Below are positions 33,611-43,211 of a DNA stretch of 64,000 nucleotides, piece by piece. The stretch's first letter is position 1; each line of letters begins with the position of its first letter. The notes under the pieces were generated by a model. The model worked only from the letters and a program-made list of their open reading frames with translations. It did not search any database and was not told the DNA's origin. Source of the stretch: Beta vulgaris subsp. vulgaris (lineage: Eukaryota > Streptophyta > Magnoliopsida > Caryophyllales > Amaranthaceae); NCBI RefSeq assembly GCF_026745355.1, contig NC_079207.1:39025880-39089879 (forward strand). Direction: 5' to 3'. The position numbers were made by a program, and so were the translations under genes.

Positions 33611-34845
33611 ATAGGTCCTAACACACGCAACCTTTTTTTTTTTAAATTTGAAAAAGTAAATCCATACTCAACCCCCAAATATATAGCAAATGAACCTGAT
33701 ATTAATAATAATATGTAAAGCAAAAATACTCAACCACAAATTTCCAAAAGGTAAATAATGCTGTAAAGTGTATTCATACTTAACCTCCAAATATATTACA
33801 AATTATACTGATAAATATAACTAAATGATTAACTAAAAAAAAATATATAATTACAGATCTAACAAAAAATAATAAAAACAACAGTTATAACTAAATAATT
33901 AATTACAAAAAAGCTATAATAAAAACAAAAAAAAACTATATTAAAAAATAACAAACTGAAAATAAAAAAAAATCCTAAAACATAAACTTTTCAGATCTAA
34001 AAAGGAAAAAAAAAAAAAAAAAAAAAGGAAACAACGGCCGATGAAGTGAACGGCCAAGTCCGATTTTGCCTCTTCCATGTCGCCAAGTGAACGGCCTGTC
34101 CGATTTCGATGAAGAACAACCAACAGAAAAAACGGTCAGCCAAGTGAACGGCCAAGTGAACGGTCGGTCTGATTATGTCGTTCTTTCGTGTTCTTCGACG
34201 GAGGTTGGCGGAACATGCAATTTCGTTGGCGGAACAAACGGACGACGGAGAACAAGAGAGTGTGTAGGAGGCGATTTCCGGGGAGATCTCCAGGAGAAAT
34301 AAGAGAGAAGGAAGAGAGATTTACGGATTGAGATTTTCAGGAGATTTCTGGGGAGATCTCCAGGAGAAATAAAAGAGAAGGAAGAGAGAGTGAAGGGAGA
34401 GAGAAGGAAGGGAGCGAGATTTATGGATCTCCAGGAGAAATAAGAGAGAGGGAAGAGAGAGAGGAGAGAGAGAAAGAAGAGGAAGGAGCGAGATTTGAGA
34501 GGGAGAAATGGGAGTGAGGGGCGCCCCACTTAGGTTATATTAGGGTTTTATTTTTTTTGTGTTAGATATATTGCTGCGGTTTCGGACAAGAACCACATCA
34601 ATATATTAAAATATTAATTTTTTAATATTATTTTAATATATTGCTGCGGTTTTTGACAGAAATCGCAACAATATATCTGGTCATATGTCAACTTTTTTTC
34701 AAAATTTTTTCGTTGATACAATATTGCTGCGGTTTCTGCTGAGAACCGCGACAATATGGTTATTTTGTATTTTATAGTTTCTTTTAACGTGATATATTGC
34801 TGCGTATGGGTAAAACCGCGGCAATAAGCAATAATTCTACTAGTG
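33611..34845. mobile_element. Right part of CACTA-1 with GA-rich segment and sub-terminal array
   Basis: From left to right: AT-rich sequence with A runs (33611-34026); a GC-richer segment with CAAGTGAACGG repeated four times (about 34045-34160); a strongly purine-rich block (34260-34510) in which GGAGATCTCCAGGAGAAATA recurs three times with variation; then from about 34565 the sub-terminal TTGCTGCGGTTT palindromes up to the terminal repeat. The open frames in the purine-rich block are low-complexity artefacts. The block could be the leader of a captured gene read on the minus strand, but I cannot identify one. Confidence 0.7.
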
Positions 34846-35274
34846 ATAGTGATTATCCCTTGGTTGTATGCTTGAGAACATGAGTGTGGCTTAAATGTGT
34901 GACTGAGGTAGTTTTTTGCACCTTTGAGAGAGAGCTTAGAGCTAGTTAAGAGTCAATAATCTATATTAGTTGCTTGGTTCTTTCCTCCAAGTTTCACCTT
35001 TCTAATTGCTTAAATCATGACCAGGTTGGTGTTGGATCCCTTTCTCTAATCCTATTTGTTCTTTGGTACTTAATTTAGTTTGATACACTTTAGTTGCTAG
35101 TTGACAACTTCTGACTCATTTTCGGCCTAGCTTGTTGATTTATTAACACAATTCGACGTTCCTTAGTTCTTGTGGAAGAATGACCCTTGTTTGCCACTTT
35201 ACTTATGTTAGTGGTTTAGTTAACTTTTTTTTTAGACTTTAGGAGATTATTGGCGACCAAATTTCCCCATTTCA
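34846..35274 (+). mobile_element. Athila-like 3' LTR, second part
   Basis: It resumes GTGATTATCCCTTGGTTGTA as at 16880 and ends CA at 35273-35274, followed by the ACATG duplication. Confidence 0.88.
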
Positions 35275-35279
35275 ACATG

Positions 35280-35933
35280 ACAATCCTACGTGGCGCTCTC
35301 TATTTCATAATTCGTAAAACTATATTGTAAATGAATCATATTTCTAAGCATATTGTAAATGAATCATATTTCTAAGCATATTTCGAGCACTCTCCAATGC
35401 TACAAAATTCATAATATTCTGAATTACGTAGCAAAACTGATACACAATTTACATATATATAATAATTTAGTCTGTTCATCAAAACCAAACTCTATTTTTC
35501 ACTTATTTGAAACTTCATATATATATGTATTTAAATCTATGTATGATAGTTTAGGCTGTGCATCAAAACTAAATTTTATTTTTTGCTTATCTAAAACTTC
35601 ATATTTATGTATTTCAATCTATGTAGAACTCTATTTTTGTAAAAGATAAAACAAAAATTAATAATGTGGCAATTCTACATGGCGCGCTCTATGAGTTTGA
35701 AATCTTTAAGTGCTCCCCATATTCCCGAAAAGTTCCTCTTATACATATAAATATTAAGATTAAGATTTGTTGTCATTGGCGTAATTATGAGAGTAATAAC
35801 AATACAATTTATAATGTAATATAGTTACAATTTATAATGTAATATAGTTGAACTTAATTACATTATGAGTTGAAAAACTAAAAAATAAGTCTAGAAGAAA
35901 AGGTCATTAATTGCTAAACACCATAAGCTTATA
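35280..35933. repeat. Degenerate module copies 3 and 4, with a 28-bp tandem duplication
   Basis: Two successive copies share ACAATCCTACGTGGCGCTCT (35280) and GCAATTCTACATGGCGCGCT (about 35665), followed or preceded by the same motif series as 2521-2778 and 3903-4623. An exact 28-bp duplication occurs at 35323-35350 and 35351-35378. The rest (35760-35933) is AT-rich with a repeated TAATGTAATATAGTT. No gene was seen. Confidence 0.6.
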
Positions 35934-36196
35934 CTCCCTTTGTTTCATGTTAATCTAGACACTTATACTTTTCATGCATGCCAATACAAAACTTTGAGGA
36001 CATATATCTTTAGTTTTGTATTTATAAAAATTATAAAAAGTACATATTAATAAAATACATGTTATGATGAATCTAACAAGATCCCACGTGACTATATATA
36101 TTTTCATTCGCGTATAAATCACAAATGATGGTCAACGTGAAATTTGTGAATAATGTAAAATATCAAAGTGTAACAATTAAAATGAAACGGATGGAG
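35934..36196. mobile_element. Stowaway-like MITE
   Basis: CTCCCTTTGTTTCAT at the left and ATGAAACGGATGGAG at the right form the Stowaway terminal repeat. TA duplications flank both ends (35932-35933 and 36197-36198). Length is 263 bp, it is AT-rich, and it has no coding. Such elements are mobilised by Tc1/mariner transposases. Confidence 0.9.
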
Positions 36197-36434
36197 TAAT
36201 ACTTAGTAGTTTTATTGAACACCAAATGCTATAAAAGTTATTATAGATCACAAATTCCTGAGTGTAGCCGTTACGTCATAGCTTAGTCTTGAGTGTAGTT
36301 ACACTATAGCGATGGCTAGCTTATGGCGTAGAAATCCAACTCCCACGTATGAAATTTCCATAAACCGACTGTTTCAACTTATTACCAACATTTTCAAGCA
36401 ACAATTCTCAAACTCAATTTTCTCTATCATGTTC

Positions 36435-38868
36435 TGTAACACCCCGTATTTTTATACATGTTTAGTAATCAGTTATATTATTTGAGTTTATAATTTTATT
36501 TTTAAATGTTCTTCTATTAAATATATTTTATTTCCCACTTACTAACCTTATCCTAGAAGGGTCAAAAGATAATACCTAAATTTCCTAGGTTAACTACCCA
36601 ATTATACATTATGTCACTATTATAAAAGAGGGATGAAAAGAAAAGAAAAAAAAAAACAACAAAAAAAAAACAAAAGAAATGGAGGAAAAAGGGTCAGGTT
36701 TCCTGTAGCCCCCTCCCTTCCCTTTCATTCATTATTTCTTCCATTAAATTTCCTACCTTCTTTTCTTGTATTCTTTTTTTCCAACACACCATTAGATTTT
36801 CAGATTTGTTATCACTCATTATCACACATCAATATTTAGTCATCCATCTTCAACATTTTTAGTTTTTGTTGGTATCTCGAAATTGGGTCAAATCAAGAGA
36901 TTTTCAGGTCCTTCATTGAGTAATATTACTCTACTAAATTCCCTAATCAAGTAAGCTATATTCTTAAACTTTAATTTCGTATATGGTTAATTTTTTTATG
37001 AATTTGGGGGTTTGTTTACTTAGGGTTCATAACAAAATCGAATTGGGGGAAAATTCTATTTTGTGAAATTGGGGTAATTGGTTTATTTTTGGTGCTTAAT
37101 TTGATGTAGTTAGTACATTTTCGAGTCTAATTTTACCCAAGTATCCAGTATGAAATTCATTCCAAATTTCTTGTTAGGTGGGAATGTTTGTTAGTTGGGT
37201 AGTAGTTAAAATTAGTAGTACAATATTGTGGTGGTTGATTAATAAAATTCATCATGATTAACATGAGTTGTTTTTAGTATAGCGAGGGTCAAGTATAATG
37301 TTTTTGATGTTGCTGTAGTATTTTGTTTTAGTGGTTATGCAAAGACTAAAGTATAATGTTCTTAATGTTGTTGTGGTATGGTGGTGGCGGTGTGTTGTTG
37401 TAGTGGTTGTTGTGTTGTGTTGTTGTTGTGGTGTGGTGTTGTAGAATGTATAAAAAAAAAGTTTGTGGCTTGTGCAACTCACATTCTATTGAAAATAAAC
37501 TTACTAAATTCAAGATAACATGATGAACCCACTGCCATGATGTGAATCGATCTAGACACGAGTTTCAGATTTATAAAAGATAAACCTTATAGTATTAGAG
37601 TTAACCCCTTTCTTGTTATTTTACCATCCACATTTTAATAATTTACTCAAGTTACTTCTATTGACCTAATTTAATCTATGAACTTTAATTTGTGACTTCT
37701 TAAATTGAGACAAGTTGAGTTGGCTTCAATTTAGTGAAAGCTTGTTAACTATGTTGTGCTATCTATAGATGAATTGTGTGAAGTATAGTCTAGTGAGTTA
37801 TACTATATTATTATTATATTGTAAATTGCGGGTTCGTAGAGGAATCTTTGTGACTTGAGATTGAGATACATTGATTGTGATTGCTACTAAGGTAAGATTT
37901 CTTACTATGATTGTAAAAATGAATTCAGAAATTATTTACATTGTTTTGGAAATACATTTTGAGATTGGAGATTGTTTTTACAACGTTATATATTGAAACT
38001 TAGATTTTGTTTCTCGATATTTAAGATGAAAGAGTTGAGATTATTTATGAGATTTATATTGGAAAGGAGGAAGTTCCTGATTGTTATCAAGTTTTAATTA
38101 AATTGGGGAGTTGTCGGTAAGCGGTATTTCTCGAGTATGGAAGCATGTTGAGTTAATAGTGTCTCAACAATATATTTTAGTAGTTGGGAGTATATTGATC
38201 AATACTCTTGTCATTCGTCTTCTTTCTTGGTACGTTATCAAGTTAGGGGTATGCATACTAGGGACTTTGATGTTTACCTTATCTAGTGAGCCTAGCTAGT
38301 TCATTGGAATTTTATTACTTCCTACTCATAGATTATGAAAGGTTATATTTGAAAGTTTTACTGAATAGTTCAGAAAGAAAGAAAGATTGGATTTAAGGTT
38401 GTTAGAAAGTTAATAAATTTTATATATAATTTGTACAACTTTTAAATGAATTTGTAAGATATTCCTATATATCTTACCTACACATTGAATAGTTTTGTTT
38501 TATTACAGTATTAAATCTTGCTCAGCCTTTGCCTGATATTATAGTGTTTAATATGCAAAGATTTGAAGATAGTTAGATCTAGTTGGGTTAAAGAGTGCGT
38601 TAGATCTCTTTCGATTTAATAAGACTTTAAAAAGACTTCCATTGTTATTTATTTGACTATAAGAATTATATTCAGGTTTTTAATAATTAATTTACATTCT
38701 ATTTAGTTGGTATGTAATAATTATTTAAAACTTATTGTTTATCGTTTTAATTAGAACCAATAGCCTTGTAGTTATTATTATTAATTATCATGGCGTAACA
38801 CCTTTGAATTTTCGAGTTCATTTATGTTAAGTTGTTTTTAGAAGTATTGAAAAATTATGGTTGTCACA
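36435..38868 (+). mobile_element. Solo LTR of a Ty3/gypsy element
   Basis: It starts TGTAACACCCCGTATTTTTA, the usual opening of many plant chromovirus-type LTRs, and ends GGTTGTCACA. The perfect 5-bp duplication TGTTC stands at 36430-36434 and 38869-38873. No internal region or second LTR exists, so the element was reduced by LTR-LTR recombination. The 2.4 kb hold no gene; a GTT/GTG-rich tract at 37375-37440 and scattered small frames are not coding. Confidence 0.88.
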
Positions 38869-38873
38869 TGTTC

Positions 38874-39660
38874 CATGTCTAATTTTTCTTTCCATAAAAT
38901 CAACATTAAATCTCGAATATCCTTCTTGTCTTGTAGAGTAACAATCACTTTGTAGGCATTTCTGCTACTTTTCTATGTTTGTTGAACTTGGATTTCTAAT
39001 GAATTGTCGAAATTCGATTAAATTTCGACATTACTTTCTTGAGATTTGTTCTTGAATTTTTTAAAACTTCTCTCGCATCTCTCCTCTAATGGTTGTTGTT
39101 ATCACAATCCTTACAACCGCCAATAATGACAAGGATTTGCAGAGAATTAAAAACAACTATCAGAAATAATTGCAAATTGGTCTACAAATCCAAATCTTTT
39201 AGCAATTTCAGCAATCAAGTATCAAAAATTCAAGAATTAATTTCAAAATTTTGGCAAGGGATACATCAACAACAAATAATTGAAGAACGAATTTCTGAAA
39301 TTTATGAGAGAGAGACCTAGCGAATTAAAGAATTTGCTTTGATAACGAAAGAGGTAACATCAATCTATGGTTTCAGTTTAGAAGAAGTTGAGGACATCCG
39401 CCTTCTCCCACCTTCCTATGGTGTAGAACCATCGTCACTAAATAAACTTATTGTTATAATATGCAATAATTTGAAGAAGATTTTCCGACGAATACTTCAT
39501 CTAATGGAGATTTACCGTTACTTGGCCACAACGACAAGTAAACGATGTCGTAAATTTGACTGCGGAGTTTAATAACAAAAAAACATTGTATGGATGACGG
39601 GGTTGAGGAGAGAGAGGAGGACAAGGACGAGGACAATGTTGATGGGGTGCGGTGGTGAAC
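38874..39660. other. Intergenic DNA without recognised content
   Basis: Two short plus frames (39093-39320 and 39339-39572) almost follow each other, but they are low in complexity, match nothing I know and have no supporting context. I see no transposon ends here. Confidence 0.4.
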
Positions 39661-40520
39661 GAGGAAGGATGAATGGAGAGAAAATAAATATGATACAACT
39701 TTGGTTAATCAAAATGAAATATAATTAACTTATAATGGTATTATATTTCTTAATAACTTTGTGTAATAATGATAATGCATATAAAGAGTTGAAAATAAAA
39801 AAAATTAAGAAAAAATGATACAAGTTTGCTAAAAAATGACATGGTATATAAAGAGTCGAGAAATAATAACAGAATAGGAAAATAATACAGTTTTGGTGAA
39901 AAATGACATTGAAATGAGTAATAATGATATAGTACATAAAGAGTTGACAAATAACAATAATAAGAAAAGGAGAAAATGGTATAATTTTGCTAAAAAATGA
40001 CACAAAAATGAGTCTTAATGATATGATTTATAAAGAGTTGACAAAAATAATACAATAGGAAAGATTGATACAAGTTTGCTAAAAAATAAATTAAAAACAA
40101 GTAAAAGTGACTAAAAGTTGAGTAATAATGATCTGGTAGATAAGAAGTTGACAAATTATAATAGAATAGGGAAGAACAATACAAGTTTGTTGAAAAGTGG
40201 CAAAAAAATGATAAAAAATAACACAAAAATGAGTAATAATGATATAGTACATAATGAGTTACCCATCTACAATAGGTGGGTATTTACTTAAATTGAGAAT
40301 TCAGCCATGGTGATCTTACATAAGGAGTTGACACTTAATAATGAAAAAAGGAAAAATAACACGAAACAACTCCAATATCATAAAGGCTGCTATGATAAAA
40401 GTTAGTAATACTAACATGAAAGGCCTTTTATAAATGACATGAAATGAATTTATAAAAAAAAATTTGAGAAAACTGCATAACAATATGAAGTACGTCAATA
40501 AATCCATAAAAAATGTAACA
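39661..40520. repeat. Degenerate AT-rich tandem repeat array
   Basis: A motif close to ATAAAGAGTTGACAAA recurs near 39783, 39849, 39937, 40030, 40142 and 40322. Between the motifs recur ACAAGTTTGCTAAAAAATGA-like and ATGAGTAATAATGATAT-like blocks. Spacing is uneven, roughly 65-115 bp, and copies are diverged. Long minus-strand frames here (Phe/Ser/Tyr-rich) are by-products of the repeat. Confidence 0.7.
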
Positions 40521-40559
40521 ATGATATGAAATACTCATTATAATTCACACACATGTGCA

Positions 40560-42430
40560 AAAATATCGAAAAGAAAAGAAACGAAAGGAAAAGAAATGTT
40601 GCAAATAAGCTCAACAATAGCTTTGTCAAATATACTTCTTTCAAAACTTTTAACCTTTAGTCCTAAGCCAAATACCTTGACCTCGATAACCAAAAACCTT
40701 TACAAGTCAACTCATACCTCTATCACAAACCTTTTCATAAACAACCACATCACATCCCAGTAAGCCAGAATAAACAAACTGAAGCGTACTAGGTTGAAAA
40801 CCCAAAAGAGTAACTTAGCCAAAAGTCATGGCATCTTCTATTCACGATGTAACCTAGGCAAAAGAGTAACTTAGGTAAAAGTCCTGTGAATGTAAGTATG
40901 TATATTATACTAACTCGTTGCAATATTTAATTTCTTTTTCATGAATATTTTTTTTTTGTGCCTGATTGCAATATTTTCCACCTTGAATATATTGTTCATG
41001 AAGACCTAAATAATTGTACCTTTGTCGTCTGGGTCTTATGCAACGATCTTCAGGATGAACAATCTTGAAGTTTGAATGAGATTTGAATGTAAGAATGAGT
41101 GCTTTATGTGTTTAATTGTGTGTTTGCATGTGTTTGATTGATTAAGGTATTGAGTCGTCGAATGAAAAAGTGTGTTAAAACATTCAAATGAATTCAACTA
41201 TTTATAGGCAAAGGAATCCGAAAACGAAGCGAAGGGTTAAAGAAAAATCGTGCGTTTAACACACACCTCGTGGGTTAGGCGCACGACCGGAGCGTATGGC
41301 GCATTAGCTTTGCATTCTTGAAGTTTTGTTGCGGCACCTATGTTGCGCGTGCACAACATGTTGCGCGCGCACAATATGTTGCATCAGGCGCAACTTAGAT
41401 CTGATCGATTTTTGTTTGTTTTATGATTCTTTTTTATTCTCGATGAAATTTTATCCTTTTAAATCCGAGATCAGCTATCTTTAGGAGTAAAAATCTGATT
41501 ATCTAAGTATCATTTAAAAATTAATTAATGGGAATAATTAATATTAAATATAAAAAATGCAATTAATTATTAGCAATAATTAATTGGGCCTTTAAAATTA
41601 GGCTAGGATTTGATACATAGACTTTATATTTTGGAAACCCTTTTGGTCTTAGCTTGTTCAATTGTTCTTCCTTGGGATCAGACCAAATAGGACAACAATA
41701 TCTTTCATCATTGGGTACTAAATGGGGAGACACGATTTGGTGTTTACAGCCCCACTTTAACTGAGATTTGGCAAACGGAAAGTCAAAATAACATGTGCTG
41801 AGATCAAGAATAATTATAAACAATCTACATTTTAGAATTAATCTTTATATCGCGAGTTTATGCAAAACATGATTAGTTTGCAAGTCGATGGCTATAAGCA
41901 ATCTGATTACCTGCAGGAGAAGATGTTAGCAGATAATTGATACTTGAAAAGTCAGATATCGCAAGAGACCATGGAATTATCGGAGAGTCCTTCGGGGTCA
42001 AGGAGAGTTTAGATCGAAATATAAAAGGTTTAAATTTGTAACTCAGACAAATGTAGGTGGGAAAAGACTTTGACATGGCTAGGTTCAAAGTCGAGTCCGT
42101 GTGGGGATCTAGAAAGAGAATGATTTTGAATTCTAGAAAGTCAAATCATAGGAACTATATTGATATATTTATATTGTAGTGGTCGAACCTCGATATGAGG
42201 ATTCATATGTATTCTTGCGGAATCAGGCCATTTGTGGTTGTGCATCTGATTTTGTTTTTTGCCCTAACTTTTGCCTAGACCGCTCTTTCAAGTTTTCAAC
42301 CTAGCAAGCTTGGACATATCATGAAGAAAGTGTTAGGATTGGATATTAAAGGTTGAAAGTTAGAGGTTACATGAAGGTTTATACAATTTAAGGTTTTGAT
42401 GGGTCGAAGGAATTTGAATAAGAGGTAAAA
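40560..42430. other. Unclassified region with a possible inverted-repeat pair
   Basis: The segment around 40640-40890 (CTAGGTTGAAAAC...AAAAGAGTAACTTAG) resembles the reverse complement of 42260-42400 (CTAGGTTGAAAACTTGAAAG). This suggests a diverged element about 1.8 kb long with inverted ends. Between them are a minus-strand TATA-like CTATAAATAG (41199-41208) and a segment with GCGCGTGCACAACATGTTGC palindromes (41340-41395). The 86-codon minus frame at 41563-41823 is unidentified. Confidence 0.4.
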
Positions 42431-42600
42431 CTTATGTACTAACCCCCTAGCTTTACTTTTCCTTTGCAATTGGCTTTTTTTTTTTTTTTTTTGCTTTTTC
42501 TATAGGAAGGAATTTGAATAAGGGGTAGAACTTATGTGCAAGCCCCCTAGCTTTACTTTTCCGTTGCAAATGGCTTTTTTTTTGCTTTTAGTGTTTTCTC
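42407..42600 (+). repeat. 100-bp tandem duplication
   Basis: GAAGGAATTTGAATAAG starts at 42407 and again at 42507. Both copies run through ACTTATGT, CCCCCTAGCTTTACTTTTCC and a T run; the first T run is longer. Confidence 0.88.
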
Positions 42601-43028
42601 CTGCTTTTTCTTCTTTTCTTCGTATTTTGAATATTTGACTTTTTTCCCTAACATTGAATTTTATTATGTACCGAGGCTTACACACAAGTTTAAACCTTAT
42701 TTAGATTATTGGAAAGTTCAAAGGCAGTTTTTTGTGGAGCTTTTAAATTGGAAGGGTTATTTGGCTAAGGATTATAAATATGATGGTTTATGAATTTTTA
42801 TATTAGGTTGCACGAGGATGACTTATGGATGCTGGCTTTGGTAATGATGGAGAGGAGAAGAACTCTTAATCCAAGGTACGTCCAAATGTCTTTTACTTTT
42901 TGAATTTTTCTTTACTTGATTTTATTAATCAAGGTCATTAGGCTGATTTAAGTTTCATCATTGAATTAGAAGTATAAATAAAATGATGCAAGGCTAATGA
43001 AATTGAAAAGAAAATGCAATTGAATTAA
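42601..43028. other. AT-rich spacer
   Basis: Nothing recognisable on either strand. Confidence 0.4.
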
Positions 43029-43211
43029 GGAGAATGTTATATGCAGCCCTAAGGGCTGTATATATAAAGGTAAAAAAAGAAAACATTTGCATTAATTGAT
43101 CATTTATTGCATCTGTTGATGCATAAGTTTGCAATAAATTCACTTTTTTTCATTTTAGGTAGTGTATATATGTCTTATATGCATCACTAAGTGTTGCATA
43201 TATCATAATCC
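43029..43211. mobile_element. Small MITE-like element, about 183 bp
   Basis: The left end GGAGAATGTTATATGCAGCC and the reverse complement of the right end, GGATTATGATATATGCAACA, match at most positions. Each arm itself contains a short palindrome (CAGCCCTAAGGGCTG, and CATCACTAAGTGTTG). No clear target duplication was found. Confidence 0.5.

Larger units (their letters stand above)
21601..34845. mobile_element. CACTA (En/Spm-type) non-autonomous element, carrying a nested gypsy
   Basis: The ends are CACTAGTAGAAT at the left and ATTCTACTAGTG at the right, perfect inverted repeats of 12 bp. Without the nested Tat element it is about 1.47 kb. Both sub-terminal regions are packed with short palindromic copies of TTGCTGCGGTTT and its complement, as CACTA transposases require. 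Beside the ends, ATA occurs on both sides (with one extra T at the left), compatible with a 3-bp duplication. No transposase frame is present, so movement must have been driven in trans. Confidence 0.88.
4629..35274 (+). mobile_element. Athila-like, pol-less Ty3/gypsy element, split by two later insertions
   Basis: The element starts TGATGAGTGATA at 4629 and ends CA at 35274, flanked by the perfect 5-bp duplication ACATG (4624-4628 and 35275-35279). Its 5' LTR is 4629-4836 plus 15733-17304, about 1.78 kb without the insert. A primer site typical of Athila elements follows at 17309. The internal region is only about 3.1 kb. The 3' LTR is 20397-21600 plus 34846-35274, about 1.63 kb without the insert. 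Only a gag remnant and one unidentified frame are present, with no protease, reverse transcriptase, RNase H or integrase. It is therefore a large retrotransposon derivative that must have depended on a related autonomous element. Confidence 0.85.

Noticed and set aside
34173..34529. 118-codon minus-strand frame in CACTA-1
   Set aside because: It is the complement of a GA-rich repetitive block; the protein is Ser/Phe/Pro low complexity.
37258..37482. His/Thr-rich minus-strand frame
   Set aside because: It arises from a GTT/GTG-rich tract within the solo LTR.
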